Part shown: piece by piece, positions 1 to 11,539 of the stretch
Layout of the letters: each line of letters starts with the position of its first letter
Position numbering within the stretch: the stretch's first letter is position 1
Source of the DNA: Vombatus ursinus
Lineage: Eukaryota; Chordata; Mammalia; Diprotodontia; Vombatidae
Length of the DNA stretch: 64,000 nt
NCBI RefSeq assembly: GCF_900497805.2
Contig: NW_020954556.1
Coordinates: forward strand, 29,738,588 to 29,802,587
Reading direction: 5' to 3'
Notes under the pieces: generated by a model
The model's database searches: none
Seen by the model: only the letters and a program-made list of their open reading frames with translations
Told to the model about the DNA's origin: nothing
Made by a program: the position numbers and the translations under genes

Positions 1-450
1 GGGTACTGGCGCACGACTGGCAGAGGGTCAGCGTGCGGCCCGTATAACCAGGGAAGAAAGAAGCACCAAGAAAGGGCCAGGGCAGGAATGTATAGGTTCT
101 TTTGTGTGTGAACTCAGTTCTATCTCCATCATAATCTTTCAGGTTCTGAAGCTGAAGAAAACCTCGTCTCCATAAAACACCAATTCTGTAGTCACTTGTG
201 GCTAGAAGTAGGCTTACTCAGCTTCTATGTGTTTGACTAAAACCAGTAGGAATGTTCTGTATGCTCTGAGGTCTGGACCTTTATTGACCAGTCCCCCATT
301 GCATGTCCCCTAACTCAGGGGGCTGATGTGAAGTTCAAACTGTATAATATTTGTCGGTCTTAAAGTTTTATTGTTAGTGATATTTCCAGATATTGAATTG
401 GAAGGTGAACTCAATTGAGGGAGTTTAAAAACATTCACAAATCAGAAAAA
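1..450. other. Unassigned intergenic sequence
   Basis: I recognise no gene, RNA or repeat here. The first 60 bases carry several CpGs, but the stretch is too short to call a CpG island. Confidence 0.5.
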
Positions 451-539
451 AAAAATGATAGCATTGTCTAAAGCCCTCCTAATTTCTTACCAGGTTGCAA
501 TGTGGACTCCTCCCAGAAAACTCATCAAGCTGGAAGATC

Positions 540-735
540 CCTTCAGTCCTGGAATTCCGTCTCTCACCCACTTTTTCAGCTTCCTTTTTTGTGCAGTCTT
601 CTTCCATCAGAATGTAAGCTCCTTGAGGGCAGGGACTTGTCTTTTTGCTTGTATTTGTCTTCCCCTAGACCTTAGCACACAGTGCCTGGCACATAGTATG
701 CACTTAATAAATACTTGTTGTCTGACTGACTCATG
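540..735 (+). repeat. L2 LINE 3' end
   Basis: The stretch has the standard L2 3'-end vocabulary in order: GAATGTAAGCTCCTTGAGGG, then CACAGTGCCTGGCACATAGT, then TTAATAAATACTTGTTG. The 93-codon open frame over it is incidental. It is an old copy, judging by divergence. Confidence 0.8.
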
Positions 736-739
736 ACCT

Positions 740-1110
740 GGCCTCAACGTACCTTACCAATCTTACGCTATTCCTATTCTAGCCTGTTCCTGCTGCTGTT
801 TCTTATATACTACACTTCACTTCCTCTGCCTTGGGGCTGTCTGTTCTCCATGTCTGCAAGGTACTTTGTCCTCACCTCAGTCTCTTAGAATCCCATTTCT
901 TTTAAAACTCTGATCAAGCACCACCTTTACATGGAACTTTTCCTAATTCCTGCCCCCCCCCCCCCAGATGTTCCTGCCTTCTCCTCAAATGATTTACCTT
1001 ACATTTCTATGGAATATTTTAATATACTTATTTGTGTCAGGATCCTCATGCCAAGACCATCCCTCTCTTTTTATTCCTCTCTTGCTACTATTAGGAGACC
1101 CCTTGTTTTC
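740..1110 (+). repeat. Diverged L2 LINE fragment with a C homopolymer
   Basis: Text such as GATCAAGCACCACCTTTACA resembles the L2 segment upstream of its 3' end. A run of 13 C residues lies near 954-966 and is a likely site of length variation or sequencing error. Confidence 0.55.
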
Positions 1111-1599
1111 TAGAACTAAGGCCCAGCAAGTCAGCTGTATGCTGAACTTGGCATAACAACAATCCTTTGCACTCCTTCTGGATGAACTCAGCCACAGATA
1201 AATCCTAGAATTATTTCACACCAGCACCAGGTGGTCTCTGAGCTTGGACAAGCACCTGTAGTACCCGTGTTCTGGTCATGAAGTCCTGCTATGAATCAAA
1301 CGTGTCTCATTGTTGTCGTCAGCCCTCATCGTCAGGGCTACAGCTCACTGCATAGCCACTAGCATATATACTGAGATTTGTCCGTGCTAAAGCAGCTCTC
1401 CTACTAGGGGGTGGGAGTGGAGGGGGCAGCATATATGTGTCTAGTTTCCCTCCTCCAACAGAATGAAGAAAGCTTTTTGCTGTAACCACTGTTAGCTCTT
1501 TGGTTTTATTTTGTTTTGTTTTATTTTATTTTTAGAGTTAACTGTCATTTTGATAACCTGTGTGAGCTCTCTGATTTTTTCATAGTTAACAGCAGTTGC
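1111..1599. other. Unassigned intergenic sequence
   Basis: No gene or repeat is recognised, apart from a T-rich run near 1503-1532. Confidence 0.45.
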
Positions 1600-1755
1600 A
1601 AAGCTGCAGTGGTTCTTCTGTCATTCGTCAGGGTTGACATTTGTGGGTATGTTATCTCCCCTGATAAACTGCAAGGATTATTTCATTCTGTCTTTGTGTA
1701 TCATCTGGCACATAGTTGGTACTTACCAAATGCTTGTCGATTAATTATTAATTTT
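1600..1755 (+). repeat. L2 LINE 3' end, diverged
   Basis: It reads as a worn L2 3' end: ATCTGGCACATAGTTGGTAC followed by CCAAATGCTTGTCGATTAAT. Confidence 0.6.
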
Positions 1756-1759
1756 CCCT

Positions 1760-2390
1760 GAGTGAGGTTGTCTTTCTTTTTCCCTTTTTAGAAGGAATTA
1801 GGTAAAACAAGGAAATGAGAAGGGTGGCTTTGGGTAAAATTTGGCCCAGCTTTTGTATGCCTCTTCATCTGGTTCCACAACCCCCTCCCAGGATGCCTTG
1901 TGCCTCTTCATTTCTCTCCTCCTTTGACATTTTCCATTATGCAGTATCTGAAATCTGTAAAAAATAACAACTTGGCACAATTCGTCTCAGTGAGCATTCT
2001 TGGTGCCATGACAAGAAGCTCCGATTATTCACCAGTCATCAGCGCAGCCCTGGCAACCCAAGGAAGCCAATCATTGGTGTCTTCCAGTCAATCACGTTGA
2101 CAATTTGGCCTCTCAATGCACATTTGCTGGTTCAAGTGGAGCTATTGCCCAATACAGTCATCTAAGCCAGGATTAAAAAAAATAAAGAGGATGTTATATA
2201 TTTCCTTAAATTTTATTTTTTTAAAGAAGGAGAAGGCAGATGAATACAAGAAAAAAATATATGTGTTACCTATCCTGCTGTCAATAATTATCCATGCATG
2301 AGGCTTGATCTTTGAATATGTCATTGTAAGAGAAAATATGAAGTGGTCTGTCAATCTAAATGCTAAGTAAGAAGGACAATAGTGCAAGAA
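1760..2390. other. Unassigned intergenic sequence
   Basis: No feature is recognised. The short open frames on both strands lack any family signature. Confidence 0.45.
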
Positions 2391-2395
2391 ATAAA

Positions 2396-2672
2396 GAGCT
2401 ATAGAGTTAGAGCACTGGGCCTGGAGTCAGAAAGACTTGAGTTCAAATCCGGGTTCAGATACTTCTTAGCTATGTGACCCTTGGCAAGTCACTTTATCTT
2501 TGTCTGCCTCTGTTTCCTCAACTGTAAAATAGGGATAATAATAATAATAATGAGGAGCACCTAGGTCTCAGGGTTGTTGTAAGGATCAAATGAGGTCATA
2601 TTTGTAAAGCACTTAGCACAGTGCCTGGGACGTAGTAAACACTTAATCAATGCTTAGTTTCTTCCTCTATAC
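2396..2672 (+). repeat. CORE-SINE (MIR/THER1-like)
   Basis: A tRNA-like head (AGAGCACTGGGCCTGGAGTC) is followed by the CORE region (TGTGACCCTTGGCAAGTCAC, then CTGTTTCCTCAACTGTAAAA). It ends in an L2-like tail (TAAAGCACTTAGCACAGTGC). An internal (ATA)n expansion lies near 2538-2550. Confidence 0.85.
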
Positions 2673-3560
2673 CTATTAATTTTTTCACCTCAGTCAAGTA
2701 TGTAGGGGTGGGGGCAGAGAGGAGAGGTCCTTCCTGCTGAGGTGTGATTACTCCAGGGACATACAAGGCTTCCATGTGCCTGAAAGACTGGCTATCTCTG
2801 GGTGGTGTGATGGTAGCCAAGGCAAGCAGTGACCCACAAGAGTTCTCTTACTGCCCTCTCAATTTCTCATCTGTTAGATGGTCCTGCCCTAGTCATGGCT
2901 CAGAATAGGTTGGTTGAAATTAAGAGTAGCTGCATTTCTGAATGGAAGGCAGCTGTGGGGGCTGATAGCACCACAGTGAGAAAGTTTGGCGGTATGTTTA
3001 TAGCTGAATCAGGGGGTGCACTGTAGACCATGCCAACATAGGAAAGGGACAAGAAATGCAGACAGCTGGCCTGAGCCATACCAATGATCATCAGCTCCCT
3101 GGCGCTCTGTATCTGGCCTCCCTATCTGATACTGACTCCCTGGTCTGAATCATTGCTCCAGTACCTGGTTGTCCTGACTGCTTCTGCCCCTTGGATTTCT
3201 GTGCTCCAAAAGCTCCCAGATCCCAGGTTGCCTTGGCTTTCTGGCCTACATTTACTCATCTCGCAATCTGCACCTTGTCTTTCCTGCCCTGGTGAGTACC
3301 TAATCCTTAGTCCATGGTAGTCCTGTTTTGGGACAACGTTGTTAAGATTACAATTGTGCCCTTGAAGAAAAAAAGATTACAGCTACCTGTGAAACAGAAA
3401 TAACACTGGCAAAATTCATGGAGGAGGAACTCATCAAAACATATGCAGGGTGTAGTGGATTGGCTAAAACCCAAGGGTTTGTGAAGGAGGAATAAAGAGA
3501 AATTAAGTTGGTAAAATGGGAGCGTGTAAGGAAGAACACAGACAGAGGAGGTGAAAATAA
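2673..3560. other. Unassigned intergenic sequence
   Basis: No repeat or gene is recognised. Overlapping small ORFs on both strands near 2830-3090 have no recognisable motif. Confidence 0.4.
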
Positions 3561-3562
3561 GA

Positions 3563-4035
3563 GTGTAAGCTTCTTGAAGGCAAGGATGATTTTTCCTTTT
3601 GTGTTTGTAATAGTTCTTTGCACATACTCATACACTCAAATGCTGATGGATGCGGGTAATAATAACAAACATTTATGTAGTGCTTCAAAGTTTACAAAGT
3701 GTTTTACAAATATCTCATTTTTTCCTCACAACAACCCTGAGAGGTAGGCACAACTATTGCCTCCATTTCACAGATGAGGGAACTGAGGTAGATGGAAGAT
3801 AGGTGACTCACACTAAGGTCACGTGGCTAGTAAGTGTTTGAGGAAGGATGCAAACTCAGATCTTCCTAGCTGCCTCCTATAGTATCAAATCAAGTCAACC
3901 AGCATTTATCAAGTACTTATTAAGTCCCAGGCTAAGTTCTAGAGATAAAAATTCAAGCAGAAAGAAAGACAGTCCCTGCCCTCAAGGAGCTTATATTCTA
4001 ATGGGAGAAGACAACACAAAAAAGGGAGTTGAAGT
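3563..4035. repeat. Cluster: L2 end (+), CORE-SINE (-), L2 end (-)
   Basis: At 3563-3650 there is a worn L2 3' end on the plus strand. At 3650-3868 a MIR-like CORE-SINE lies in reverse, shown by TTTCACAGATGAGGGAACTG and GTCACGTGGCTAGTAAGTGT. At 3885-4035 an L2 3' end lies in reverse, with CCCTGCCCTCAAGGAGCTTA, which is the complement of the L2 'taagctccttgagggcaggg' motif. Confidence 0.65.
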
Positions 4036-4320
4036 GCAGGGGGTGGGGGACAAGAGGGAAGGAAGGAAGAGAATTTCAAGGGGGCATGGTGGCAAAATCT
4101 GCAGAGTCAAAATCAAAGCTGGGAGGGATAAACGGTGATGGCTTGTGCCTTCTTCAACCCATCCCCATTCCTTCAAGAGAGAACTGTCGCATGTGGAGTG
4201 ATTAGAATGGAATGACAGTGTTGGTGAGTCCTGGGAATGTCCCAGTTCTGCTGGGAGAAAACAAGAAGAAGAAGGGTCCCAGCTGCCACGTGCTGGGAGT
4301 TAAGAAGAATCACAGGCAGA

Positions 4321-4560
4321 ATGGTGACAGGGAGAGTACTGGACTTGACCTCAGGAAGAGCCAAGTTGGAATTCTATCTCAGACACTTACTAGCTATGTG
4401 ATCCCGGGCAAGTCTTTTACCTTTCATCAGCCTCAGTTTCCCTATCTATAAATAGGAATAATAGCACCTGCCTACTACAGTTGTAAAGAGCAAATGAGTT
4501 TATGTAATATGCTTGGCAAACTTTAAAGCGCTATAAAATGTTAGCTATTATTATCTTGAA
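4321..4560 (+). repeat. CORE-SINE (MIR-like)
   Basis: The CORE motif ACTTACTAGCTATGTGATCC is followed by CAGCCTCAGTTTCCCTATCT and an L2-like tail ending GTTAGCTATTATTATC. Confidence 0.8.
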
Positions 4561-5750
4561 AGTCTAAACGGGAAACATGTCTTAGGAAGCCAAACAGACC
4601 ATATGGGAGAGATGTAGTGTGCTCTAAGTAGCTGAGCTGTATTGGCCTATGGGAAAGGTTTGCTCATTGTTTAGTTGGTATTGTTACCTTCATGGGCCCT
4701 CAGATGGGCTATATTTCTCTTCATTAACCTATAAATAAACCTGTAAATTCCTTGAGCTTTGTGAACTAGGTATTTATAGGAGGAGTTGGTGACAAAATCT
4801 GGGATCTTGTCAGAAAGGAAGTTCCTGGATTATTTGGGTTGCGGCAATGATCCAAATAAATGAAAAGTTTTACAAAATTTAGCCAGAAACATTTTTTTAA
4901 GAGCAAACATCTGCCATAAGAGTTATACAATATTTGGCTAATTAAAATTATAATACTACTTGTGTTGTGAGGGCAGAGTAGCCTATGGGGTGGGGTGCAC
5001 AGTTCTTGGTACATGTGCAGATATTCCCTGTCTGGTTATCTATAGTCCAATTGACCACATGGAAGTTTGGAGTGAGCCTACTTCTGGCCATGATGACTAG
5101 GGCATGGGGGTTGGAGGCATGCTATGTGATGATGAAAAATAGCTGTCCAACTGGCTGCTTAAGCCAGAAGAACTGATGACTCGTGGTTACTGAACGAGAA
5201 TTCAGGCATCTCTGCTGCTTGGTTTTGAAGTGGGAGGGCTGCTTTGTACCACCTCCCCAAAATCCAGGTAGGGGAAAGGCAGCCTCCCTATCTCCTCTCC
5301 AGCCATAGAAGCTATGGTGCCTCAGTCTCTTTGTATTTGTTCTTTCCTGATAGGAGACTAGTGAATATTCCAAGATGGACATATCCAGGCATCCTTACGT
5401 CTTCAGAAGCCGTCATAGGCCTTGTTGGTAGCCAGAGCTGAATTGTGGAAGGAGCTGTGCTCACCAGAGCTTTAGAGGCTGACAGCAATAGAAGGGTCCA
5501 CATTGAGAGCAGAGGAAAAGACAAATGGATAGGAAGCAGTAGTCACCAGAGAAAGGCAGCTTCAGGGAATGTGATCCTGTGGACAGAATTGCCAGCTATG
5601 GGCTTTAGAAAGAGCTTAGCAGAGAGCTACACCTAAGGGGACTCATAATGACTCTATAGAGGGAGAAAAGGACTTCCAGGGTCCCATATGTAAGTTAATC
5701 TTTTGCCCCATGTACCATGTGAGTTCCCTTTGGATTCCTAACCTATGCTT
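4561..5750. other. Unassigned intergenic sequence
   Basis: No gene or repeat could be supported. Several short ORFs occur on both strands without splice context or family signature. Confidence 0.4.
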
Positions 5751-5757
5751 ACAGGTA

Positions 5758-5985
5758 AAGTCAGGAAGACCCCAAGTTCAAATCTAGCCTCAGAAATTTA
5801 CTAGCTATGTGACCCTGGGCAAGTCACTTAACCTCTGTTTGCCTCAGTTTTCTCAACTGTAAAATAGGGATAATAACAGCATCTACCTCACAGGATTGTT
5901 GTAAAGTTCAAATGAGATAATATTTGTAAAAGCACTAAGCACATGATAGATACTATATAAATGCTTATTCCTTTTCTTCCTTCCT
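5758..5985 (+). repeat. CORE-SINE (MIR-like)
   Basis: The head is truncated. The CORE (ACTAGCTATGTGACCCTGGG) and an L2-like tail (AATGAGATAATATTTGTAAA) are present. Confidence 0.8.
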
Positions 5986-6334
5986 CCTTTTCACACATTA
6001 GCCTTTTCTTATTAAAAAGATAATACCACTGGATAATTCTTTTATTTTCCCTTAAGTTCTTTCCTTAGGGTGATCTCCATTAAATCCAACATGTGGGAGC
6101 CCTGTCCATTACTTGGTATAGGTAGACAACCGTACCACACGGGAATCCAACCTAACATGCCCAAACCAATTTACATGCATGGACTTTTACTTTTTGGATT
6201 CAACCAAAATTACATGAAAACCCTGAGAGCAGTAGTATTTGTTCTTCTGATGTCCCCACTTACAAACTTAAGAGTGAGTTGGGAGAGTGGTCCCAGAGAG
6301 GGTCTTATACTGCATGAAGGAAGCTGTTTAGATG

Positions 6335-6440
6335 CAGCATCATTGGATAGAAAGAACATTTGTAGTCAGTCACATATCAGCTGAGTGTCCTTGGGAAAAT
6401 AATTTCATCTCTCTGGGATTTTACTTGTTCTTTAAATGAG
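6335..6440 (+). repeat. CORE-SINE fragment, old
   Basis: A degraded MIR-like core with no recognisable tail. Confidence 0.45.
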
Positions 6441-6450
6441 TCTGTCTATA

Positions 6451-6537
6451 CAGGGTACCCAAAAAGTCTTAGTGCAATTTTAAGCTGTTAATATTTATAA
6501 CTGCACTTAGACTTTTGGAACACCCAGCATAATCTTT
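6451..6537. mobile_element. Mariner-type MITE
   Basis: The left arm (CAGGGTACCCAAAAAGTCTT, then AGTGCAATTTTAAGC) is a near inverted repeat of the right arm (ACTGCACTTAGACTTTTGGA, then ACACCCAG), so the element could fold as a hairpin of about 87 bp. The left end follows a TA, as expected for mariner insertion. It has no coding capacity. A related copy lies at 37,319-37,394 and half a copy near 9,177. Confidence 0.65.
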
Positions 6538-6796
6538 AAGGACCCTTCTGGCTCTGACATTCTGAGGTTTCCTATTGCTAGTTTACTTATACTCAGTAGC
6601 TCATTTTGATGGACTATAGAAATGCCTTTTTTATTGAAATAAGCTCATGGTTTTCTACTAAGGATGCCCGAATCACTCAGGTAGAGGTATTTTAGGTATG
6701 ATTTTGTCATTTTTCTAGTTTCAATTAAATATCAGAGGAAAAGATGACAACAACACTATTGTCTCTGAATGTTTTGTGTAGCTTATGTGAAAAAAC

Positions 6797-6810
6797 AAGG
6801 GAGGGAGGGA

Positions 6811-6846
<36 letters not shown>
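6797..6846. repeat. (GGGA)n/(GA)n microsatellite
   Basis: A short GGGA run passes into about 12-15 perfect GA dinucleotides. Confidence 0.9.
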
Positions 6847-7204
6847 ATTTATCTATTAAGTAGTTCTTCTAACCCAGAAAGTGTAGCAAAGTAGACCTCC
6901 CTTATGGATGTGCTAATCATAGTTTCATGCCAAGATAACTATGCACATGACTGGGAGTCAGACTCAGGGCTTAGGTGAATAATTCATCTTTTGTCTGCAA
7001 GCTGATCATTTGTCTTCTGCTATGCTGTCTTGGAGCAGCACAGCGCAGCTTTCCCTGCAGAAATATATGGCACTGCAGTGTCCAAAGTTTGGAGCCAGTA
7101 TTGCATTTTTCTGGGAAAGGGTTTTTGAGAAAAATTGAGAACTGGCAATATATTTTGCTTAGTTGGCAAAATAGAGTACAAAGCCCTGGAGCAAGGTTAT
7201 GAAA

Positions 7205-7395
7205 ACAAATTTGGGGTCCACATATTTATAGCCGAAAGGTCCCTTAGAGTTTATCCCTTCAGTTTACAGATGAAGAAACTGAGGCCTAAGGAGGTTGAAG
7301 AAGAGCGACTTGTCCAGCATGACACAAATAAAAAGGGGCAAAGCTAGAGGGTAGATCCAGATCTTCTGTCTCCAAATTCAATATTCTTTCCACAA
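7205..7395 (-). repeat. L3/CR1-like LINE 3' end (reverse)
   Basis: The stretch has the CR1/L3 antisense pattern: a 'gaaaggtcccttagag' segment, then TTTACAGATGAAGAAACTGA, then a weak 'acttgtccagcatgacacaa' block. The family is assigned by resemblance to CR1 text and is uncertain. Confidence 0.45.
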
Positions 7396-7689
7396 TATCA
7401 CCAAGAGAACTTGTCCCCTTTGGGCAGTTATCTAGATGACATGATCATGTTAGATCTCCCAGTATTAATTGAAAGTAGAATCCTTCCCTTTTTTACCAGG
7501 GGCTCACTAAATTCTGCCAGAGCACGTTATTGGGAATGTCTAAGGCACTTATGAGGAGGTATATGAAATTCCAGGGAGGGCAGAGGAAAGCAAGTGGCTT
7601 ATACTTTTAGTATCATAAAATGACCTCATCCACCAGAATGTAAGCACTTCCTGGCCTTTCCATCTTCCATAAAACTGTACCTTCTTTTA

Positions 7690-7795
7690 GATATTGTCTC
7701 TCCCAATTAGACTGTGAGCTCCATGAGAACAAGGACTATCTTAGTTTTCTATTTGTGAGCTTTGCACAGTGTTTGGCACATGCTAAGTATGTAAT
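7690..7795 (+). repeat. L2 LINE 3' end
   Basis: GACTGTGAGCTCCATGAGAA and CACAGTGTTTGGCACATGCT are L2 3'-end motifs. A SINE follows directly. Confidence 0.7.
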
Positions 7796-7796
7796 G

Positions 7797-8037
7797 GGGC
7801 AGCTAGGTTGCACAGTGGATAGAGCACTGGGCTTGGAAGACCTAAGTTCAAATTTGGCATTGGAAACTTCCTAACTGTGTGACCTTGGGCAAGTCACTTA
7901 GCATCTGTTTGTCACTGGAGAAGGAAATGGCAAACCACTCTAGTATCCTTGTCAAGAAAATTCCATGGGCAGAGGTCCATAGGGTCATGAAGAGTAAGAC
8001 ATGACTGAAATGACTCAACAACAACAAAAAAAATTGT
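7797..8037 (+). repeat. Mar-1-type CORE-SINE with BovB/RTE-like tail, full length
   Basis: It has a tRNA-like head (GGGCAGCTAGGTTGCACAGT), a CORE (TGTGACCTTGGGCAAGTCAC), and the tail GAGAAGGAAATGGCAAACCA, ending GACATGACTGAAATGACTCA plus (CAA)n and poly-A. That tail is the one shared with BovB/RTE LINEs in marsupial Mar-1 elements and is the main reason for calling the organism a marsupial. Confidence 0.85.
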
Positions 8038-8279
8038 TTTTCCCCCATTCTATATACTAGAGACAGCAGTTCTATTGATTTACTGTACTAATCAACTCCT
8101 GGTAGATAATCTCAGAGAAAGAAGAAAATAGCTTCCTTTCTATTTGCTTGCTCTGAGATATACCAGTGTCAGAAGCTACCAGTAAACTCTTGTCTATATC
8201 CTGGCATTTCCATCTAGAAAGCTAACAGCTGTTTGGTAGATAAGATGTTTTTGCTTGAATCCCATTTCCCATTTCTTCT

Positions 8280-8410
8280 ATGTTTACTAACTGTATGACC
8301 CTGAACAAGTCACTTAACCTTCCTAGGTCTCAATTTCCTCATTTGTTCAATGAAGGGGTTGGATGGATGGCCTCTGAGTTACCTTCCAATCTTAGATCTG
8401 TTATCCTATA
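8280..8410 (+). repeat. CORE-SINE variant
   Basis: The CORE (ACTGTATGACCCTGAACAAG) is followed by GGGGTTGGATGGATGGCCTC, a variant tail seen again near 52.1 kb. Confidence 0.6.
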
Positions 8411-8458
8411 ATGCTATTATAGCATTAATAGAGACTCCTGGGTTCCCCTTCCCCTGAA

Positions 8459-8463
<5 letters not shown>

Positions 8464-8508
<45 letters not shown>

Positions 8509-8512
8509 TTCC
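8464..8512. repeat. (CT)n microsatellite
   Basis: About 18 perfect CT dinucleotides followed by an interrupted CT-rich tail. Confidence 0.9.
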
Positions 8513-8659
8513 TTCCCTTCTCCTCTGTCAGCTCATTTCTCCTCAATCTGCACCCAGAGTTTCCCCAATAAGGGCAGCTGCTACAACTCCTACTCTAAGG
8601 ATTACAGGAGGTGGCTATTCCTATTGACACTATAGTCCTGAGCCCCCACTGGTATAACT

Positions 8660-9100
8660 TCTTTACTAAAAGAAAAAAAAAAAAAAGACAAACCAAGAAT
8701 AAAAATTACAAAACATTTCATTCATAAACCTGGAGTTCAATCTTCCATCAATGAACAGAGTGTTCATGGGGGAGTCTGGGCACAAACTTGAATGGCAATG
8801 GTAGTGAGGCACATGGATAAGGAACATATGTGCCCAGAGCAGCTCCTGACAGGTAGAATAAACAATGAAGCAATGTCAGTATATGCACCAAGCAACATAG
8901 AATCTAAGTTCATAAAGAAAAAGTTACCTCAAATGGAAAAAAAATAGATAAAATCACAGTTAGAGGAGATTTTAATTTTTCTCAGACATGAAAAAATATT
9001 ACAGAAAGATAAACAAAAAAGAAAGTATAGAACTAAACAAACTTTTAGGGAAGTTAAATCTTAAAGACTTGTGGAATCTTCTGAATAAGAATAGTAAAGA
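8660..9100 (+). mobile_element. L1 ORF2 endonuclease-region fragment, degraded
   Basis: Plus-strand translation around 8,880-8,980 contains a 'SVYAPSN' like string and 'GDFNFS'. The latter matches the conserved GDFN block of L1 endonucleases. Frames are interrupted and the copy is inactive. The L1 3'-end sequence at 9,530-10,000 may be the other end of the same internally deleted copy. Confidence 0.5.
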
Positions 9101-9104
9101 AAAA

Positions 9105-9230
9105 GAATATATATATATACACACACATACACACACATATATATAGACATATATATGCAAATATGTGTATATATAGGATGTCACAAAAGTATTAATGCAG
9201 TTCTATACTAAACACATTGTTCATAAAAAT
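9105..9230. repeat. AT/AC microsatellite next to half a mariner MITE
   Basis: Alternating TA and CA dinucleotides run from about 9,105 to 9,175. Next comes GGATGTCACAAAAGTATTAA, one arm of the MITE also present at 6,451 and 37,319. The partner arm is absent. Confidence 0.55.
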
Positions 9231-9529
9231 AAAAATGGTAATTAATATAGTTATTTATGAGCAACATGGACCTAAAAGGCTATTTAATAATGTAATGGCT
9301 AGGTCAAAGAGTGAATCATGGAAGCAATAACCATATATAAAAGAATGATAACAATGAGATCACTTGTAACAGCTTTTGCAACTCAACTTCAGCAGTCCTC
9401 TGAGGAAGAGTTCTAGCTTGAAAAATTACAAAAATACAAAACAGAAAACAAGAAGATTCATAAATTGCATGTACAATTTTTAAAATTAGCAAACCCACAA
9501 ATAAACTAATCATGGTAAATGAATATAAT

Positions 9530-10000
9530 TTTTATGCCATAGGAAATTATGACTAGGAAGACTTCAGAGATCCATGGGATGATATATGAGCTGATACAGA
9601 GTGAAGGAAGCAGAACCCAGACAACAGGAACAATGGATCTAACAAAGTCTATGGGAAGAGCAGTAGAATGAAGCTGAGTACTGTGTCATTACAATGATGG
9701 AGCTTGAGTTAAGAAAATGCACCTCCCTGCTTTCCTTGCAGAGTCAGGAGGATCTTCAGGTGGAATTATTTAATTACGGTAAAGTGGACAACTCCATATA
9801 TTATCAGACACAGTTATACATTGGCTAGTTTTACTGAAGATTTTAAAAAATCTTTTTTTCTTGAATCTTTGCTAAAGGAATGGCTTGTTGGATGAAACGG
9901 GAGAAGGCTTACATTTAGAAATGAATGTGATACAACAACAAAAAGAATCAAAAGAAAGAAGATAAAAAAGAAAAGTCCAAATCAATGGGACACGATGACC
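9530..10000 (+). mobile_element. L1 3'-end fragment
   Basis: The segment near 9,540-9,620 corresponds to the ORF2 C-terminal text found in other L1 tails of this window (compare 20,600-20,690 and 57,540-57,620), followed by a diverged 3' UTR. Family-level assignment only. Confidence 0.5.
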
Positions 10001-11440
10001 TCTGAGATTACTTCTGGATCTAAACTTATGAAACTATGACCCGCCCCGACCTCGCTCATCGTAGACCTCCCTGCTCATGTTTCTGTATTGGATACTTACT
10101 TGTTAGATGTCATAAAGTTCTCTTTAGCTTTGGTGACAGGAAAACTGAGGCAAGCATATTTTTTTTCTTCATATCAATCACTGCTGGCTACTTTCCCAGA
10201 CACAAATGGTGGTCCCACTTGGCAGCCTCTTCAAGGCTTTAGATGTCTCAAACTGTGATATTTAACAATAAACTTGAATTTAACCCCTCCCTTTTAGCAC
10301 CACTGACCCCAAAACCTGCCAAAATCATTCAAAGAGGGAGGGGAAAAAAAAGATTTCCTTTCGCGTTTTAAAGAGAATGGCTACCATTTCAATAAGATTA
10401 CCACAGAAAAGAAAGGGCATTTTGTTTTAAAAGGCTTCCTTTTAACCTTTACCTGCAGAAGGCATTTAAAAACCCCAGAAAGTCATTCTATTTTGACAAG
10501 GCTCTTGGATGAATCATCACTAGACCCTTCATATCAGTGTCACATAAAACTTCTGCACTAACAGAAACATAGAAGAGCTGCTTTCACCCGCAGCAGTGAA
10601 ATGTTGACATTACTTTTCATGTAGGAAATTAGATAGGATGGCATTAATCTCCAAATACCGTGGGCAGGAGAGAGGCTGCAAATGTCATGGAGAAGATACT
10701 GTGAATCTTCTTACATCCACCATCCCCTAGGTGATCATCTCCCAAAGGGGCCTCCAGCTTTTTTTCTTGCTCTTTCTGGCCTATTGTGCCACTCTCAGAG
10801 TAGAGTCCTGGGGACAAACTCTAAAACAAATATAAGGATTGCCTCATGTAACAAGGGTGTTTTTCAAGCTACTGCATATATAGAGGAAAATGCAACTCTT
10901 AATTAAAAGACAGAATGCTAGGTCCCCATGCTGAGTACTTGCCTAAGGTTTTAGGGAATTGGTGCTAGAGCTTCTGGGAGGGGGGCAGAGAGGAAGTTAT
11001 AGGGAGAATTTCTCAAGATGTCTCTGATTTCCAGATCACCTCCTTAGAGAATGCTAGAATGAACTTTCTTGGGTGAGATGGGGCCCACTTTCTTGACTTG
11101 TACTAAGATCTCCTCTTATTCCCAGCTAAACAGCTCATTCACTCTTGTATATTCTTTAGTATATTCTAGTGTATGTAACTTCTCCAATTTCTGTTTGCTT
11201 GGATAAATGGTTTTATTCACTACTTATGATGATGTTTTCTGTAACCAGCATTTGGCAGGAAGGAGCTAACCTGGCAAGTGTAAGCTATGGGCTACCCTTC
11301 TCCTTAAGAGCAACTGGAGAAGCCAACACACTTTGCTAAGCTAACAATATTTGAAGGAGCAAGGATATAATTCTAGCCTGACACCCCTCTTGGAAAGAGA
11401 TGAGGGAAGAAGCAAAAGTCTAGTCACAGCCTTTTTCCTG
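10001..11440. other. Mostly unique intergenic sequence
   Basis: I recognise no interspersed repeat in most of this stretch, which is unusual for the window. 10,330-10,660 reads as single-copy sequence and could be conserved non-coding DNA, but nothing in the sequence proves it. Confidence 0.4.
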
Positions 11441-11445
11441 CTCAC

Positions 11446-11538
11446 CTCAAGGCGGAAATCACAGTCTTTCTTGGAGTGAGCCAGATACCTATCCTTGCCA
11501 TCCAAGAGTGGTGTATTATATACATTTAGACCAACCAT
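11446..11538 (-). CDS. Candidate internal exon, gene unknown
   Basis: Reading the minus strand, the intron-like sequence ATCTTTGTCTAG is followed by a 93 nt open stretch (31 codons, starting MVGLNVYNTPLLDGKD and ending DCDFRLE). It ends at a strong donor, GAG|GTGAGC. The length is a multiple of three, so the exon could be skipped or included without a frame change. It starts with ATG straight after the acceptor. I do not recognise the peptide. It does not match what I remember of C2orf74 or AHSA2, the genes downstream of SANBR in human. No partner exon was identified, so it may be chance. Confidence 0.3.
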
Positions 11539-11539
11539 C

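Noticed and set aside
455-736. 93-codon ORF near the left edge
   Set aside because: It reads through an L2 3' end.
2829-3091. Overlapping ORFs as a processed pseudogene
   Set aside because: Neither strand gives a recognisable peptide and no poly-A or duplication is seen.
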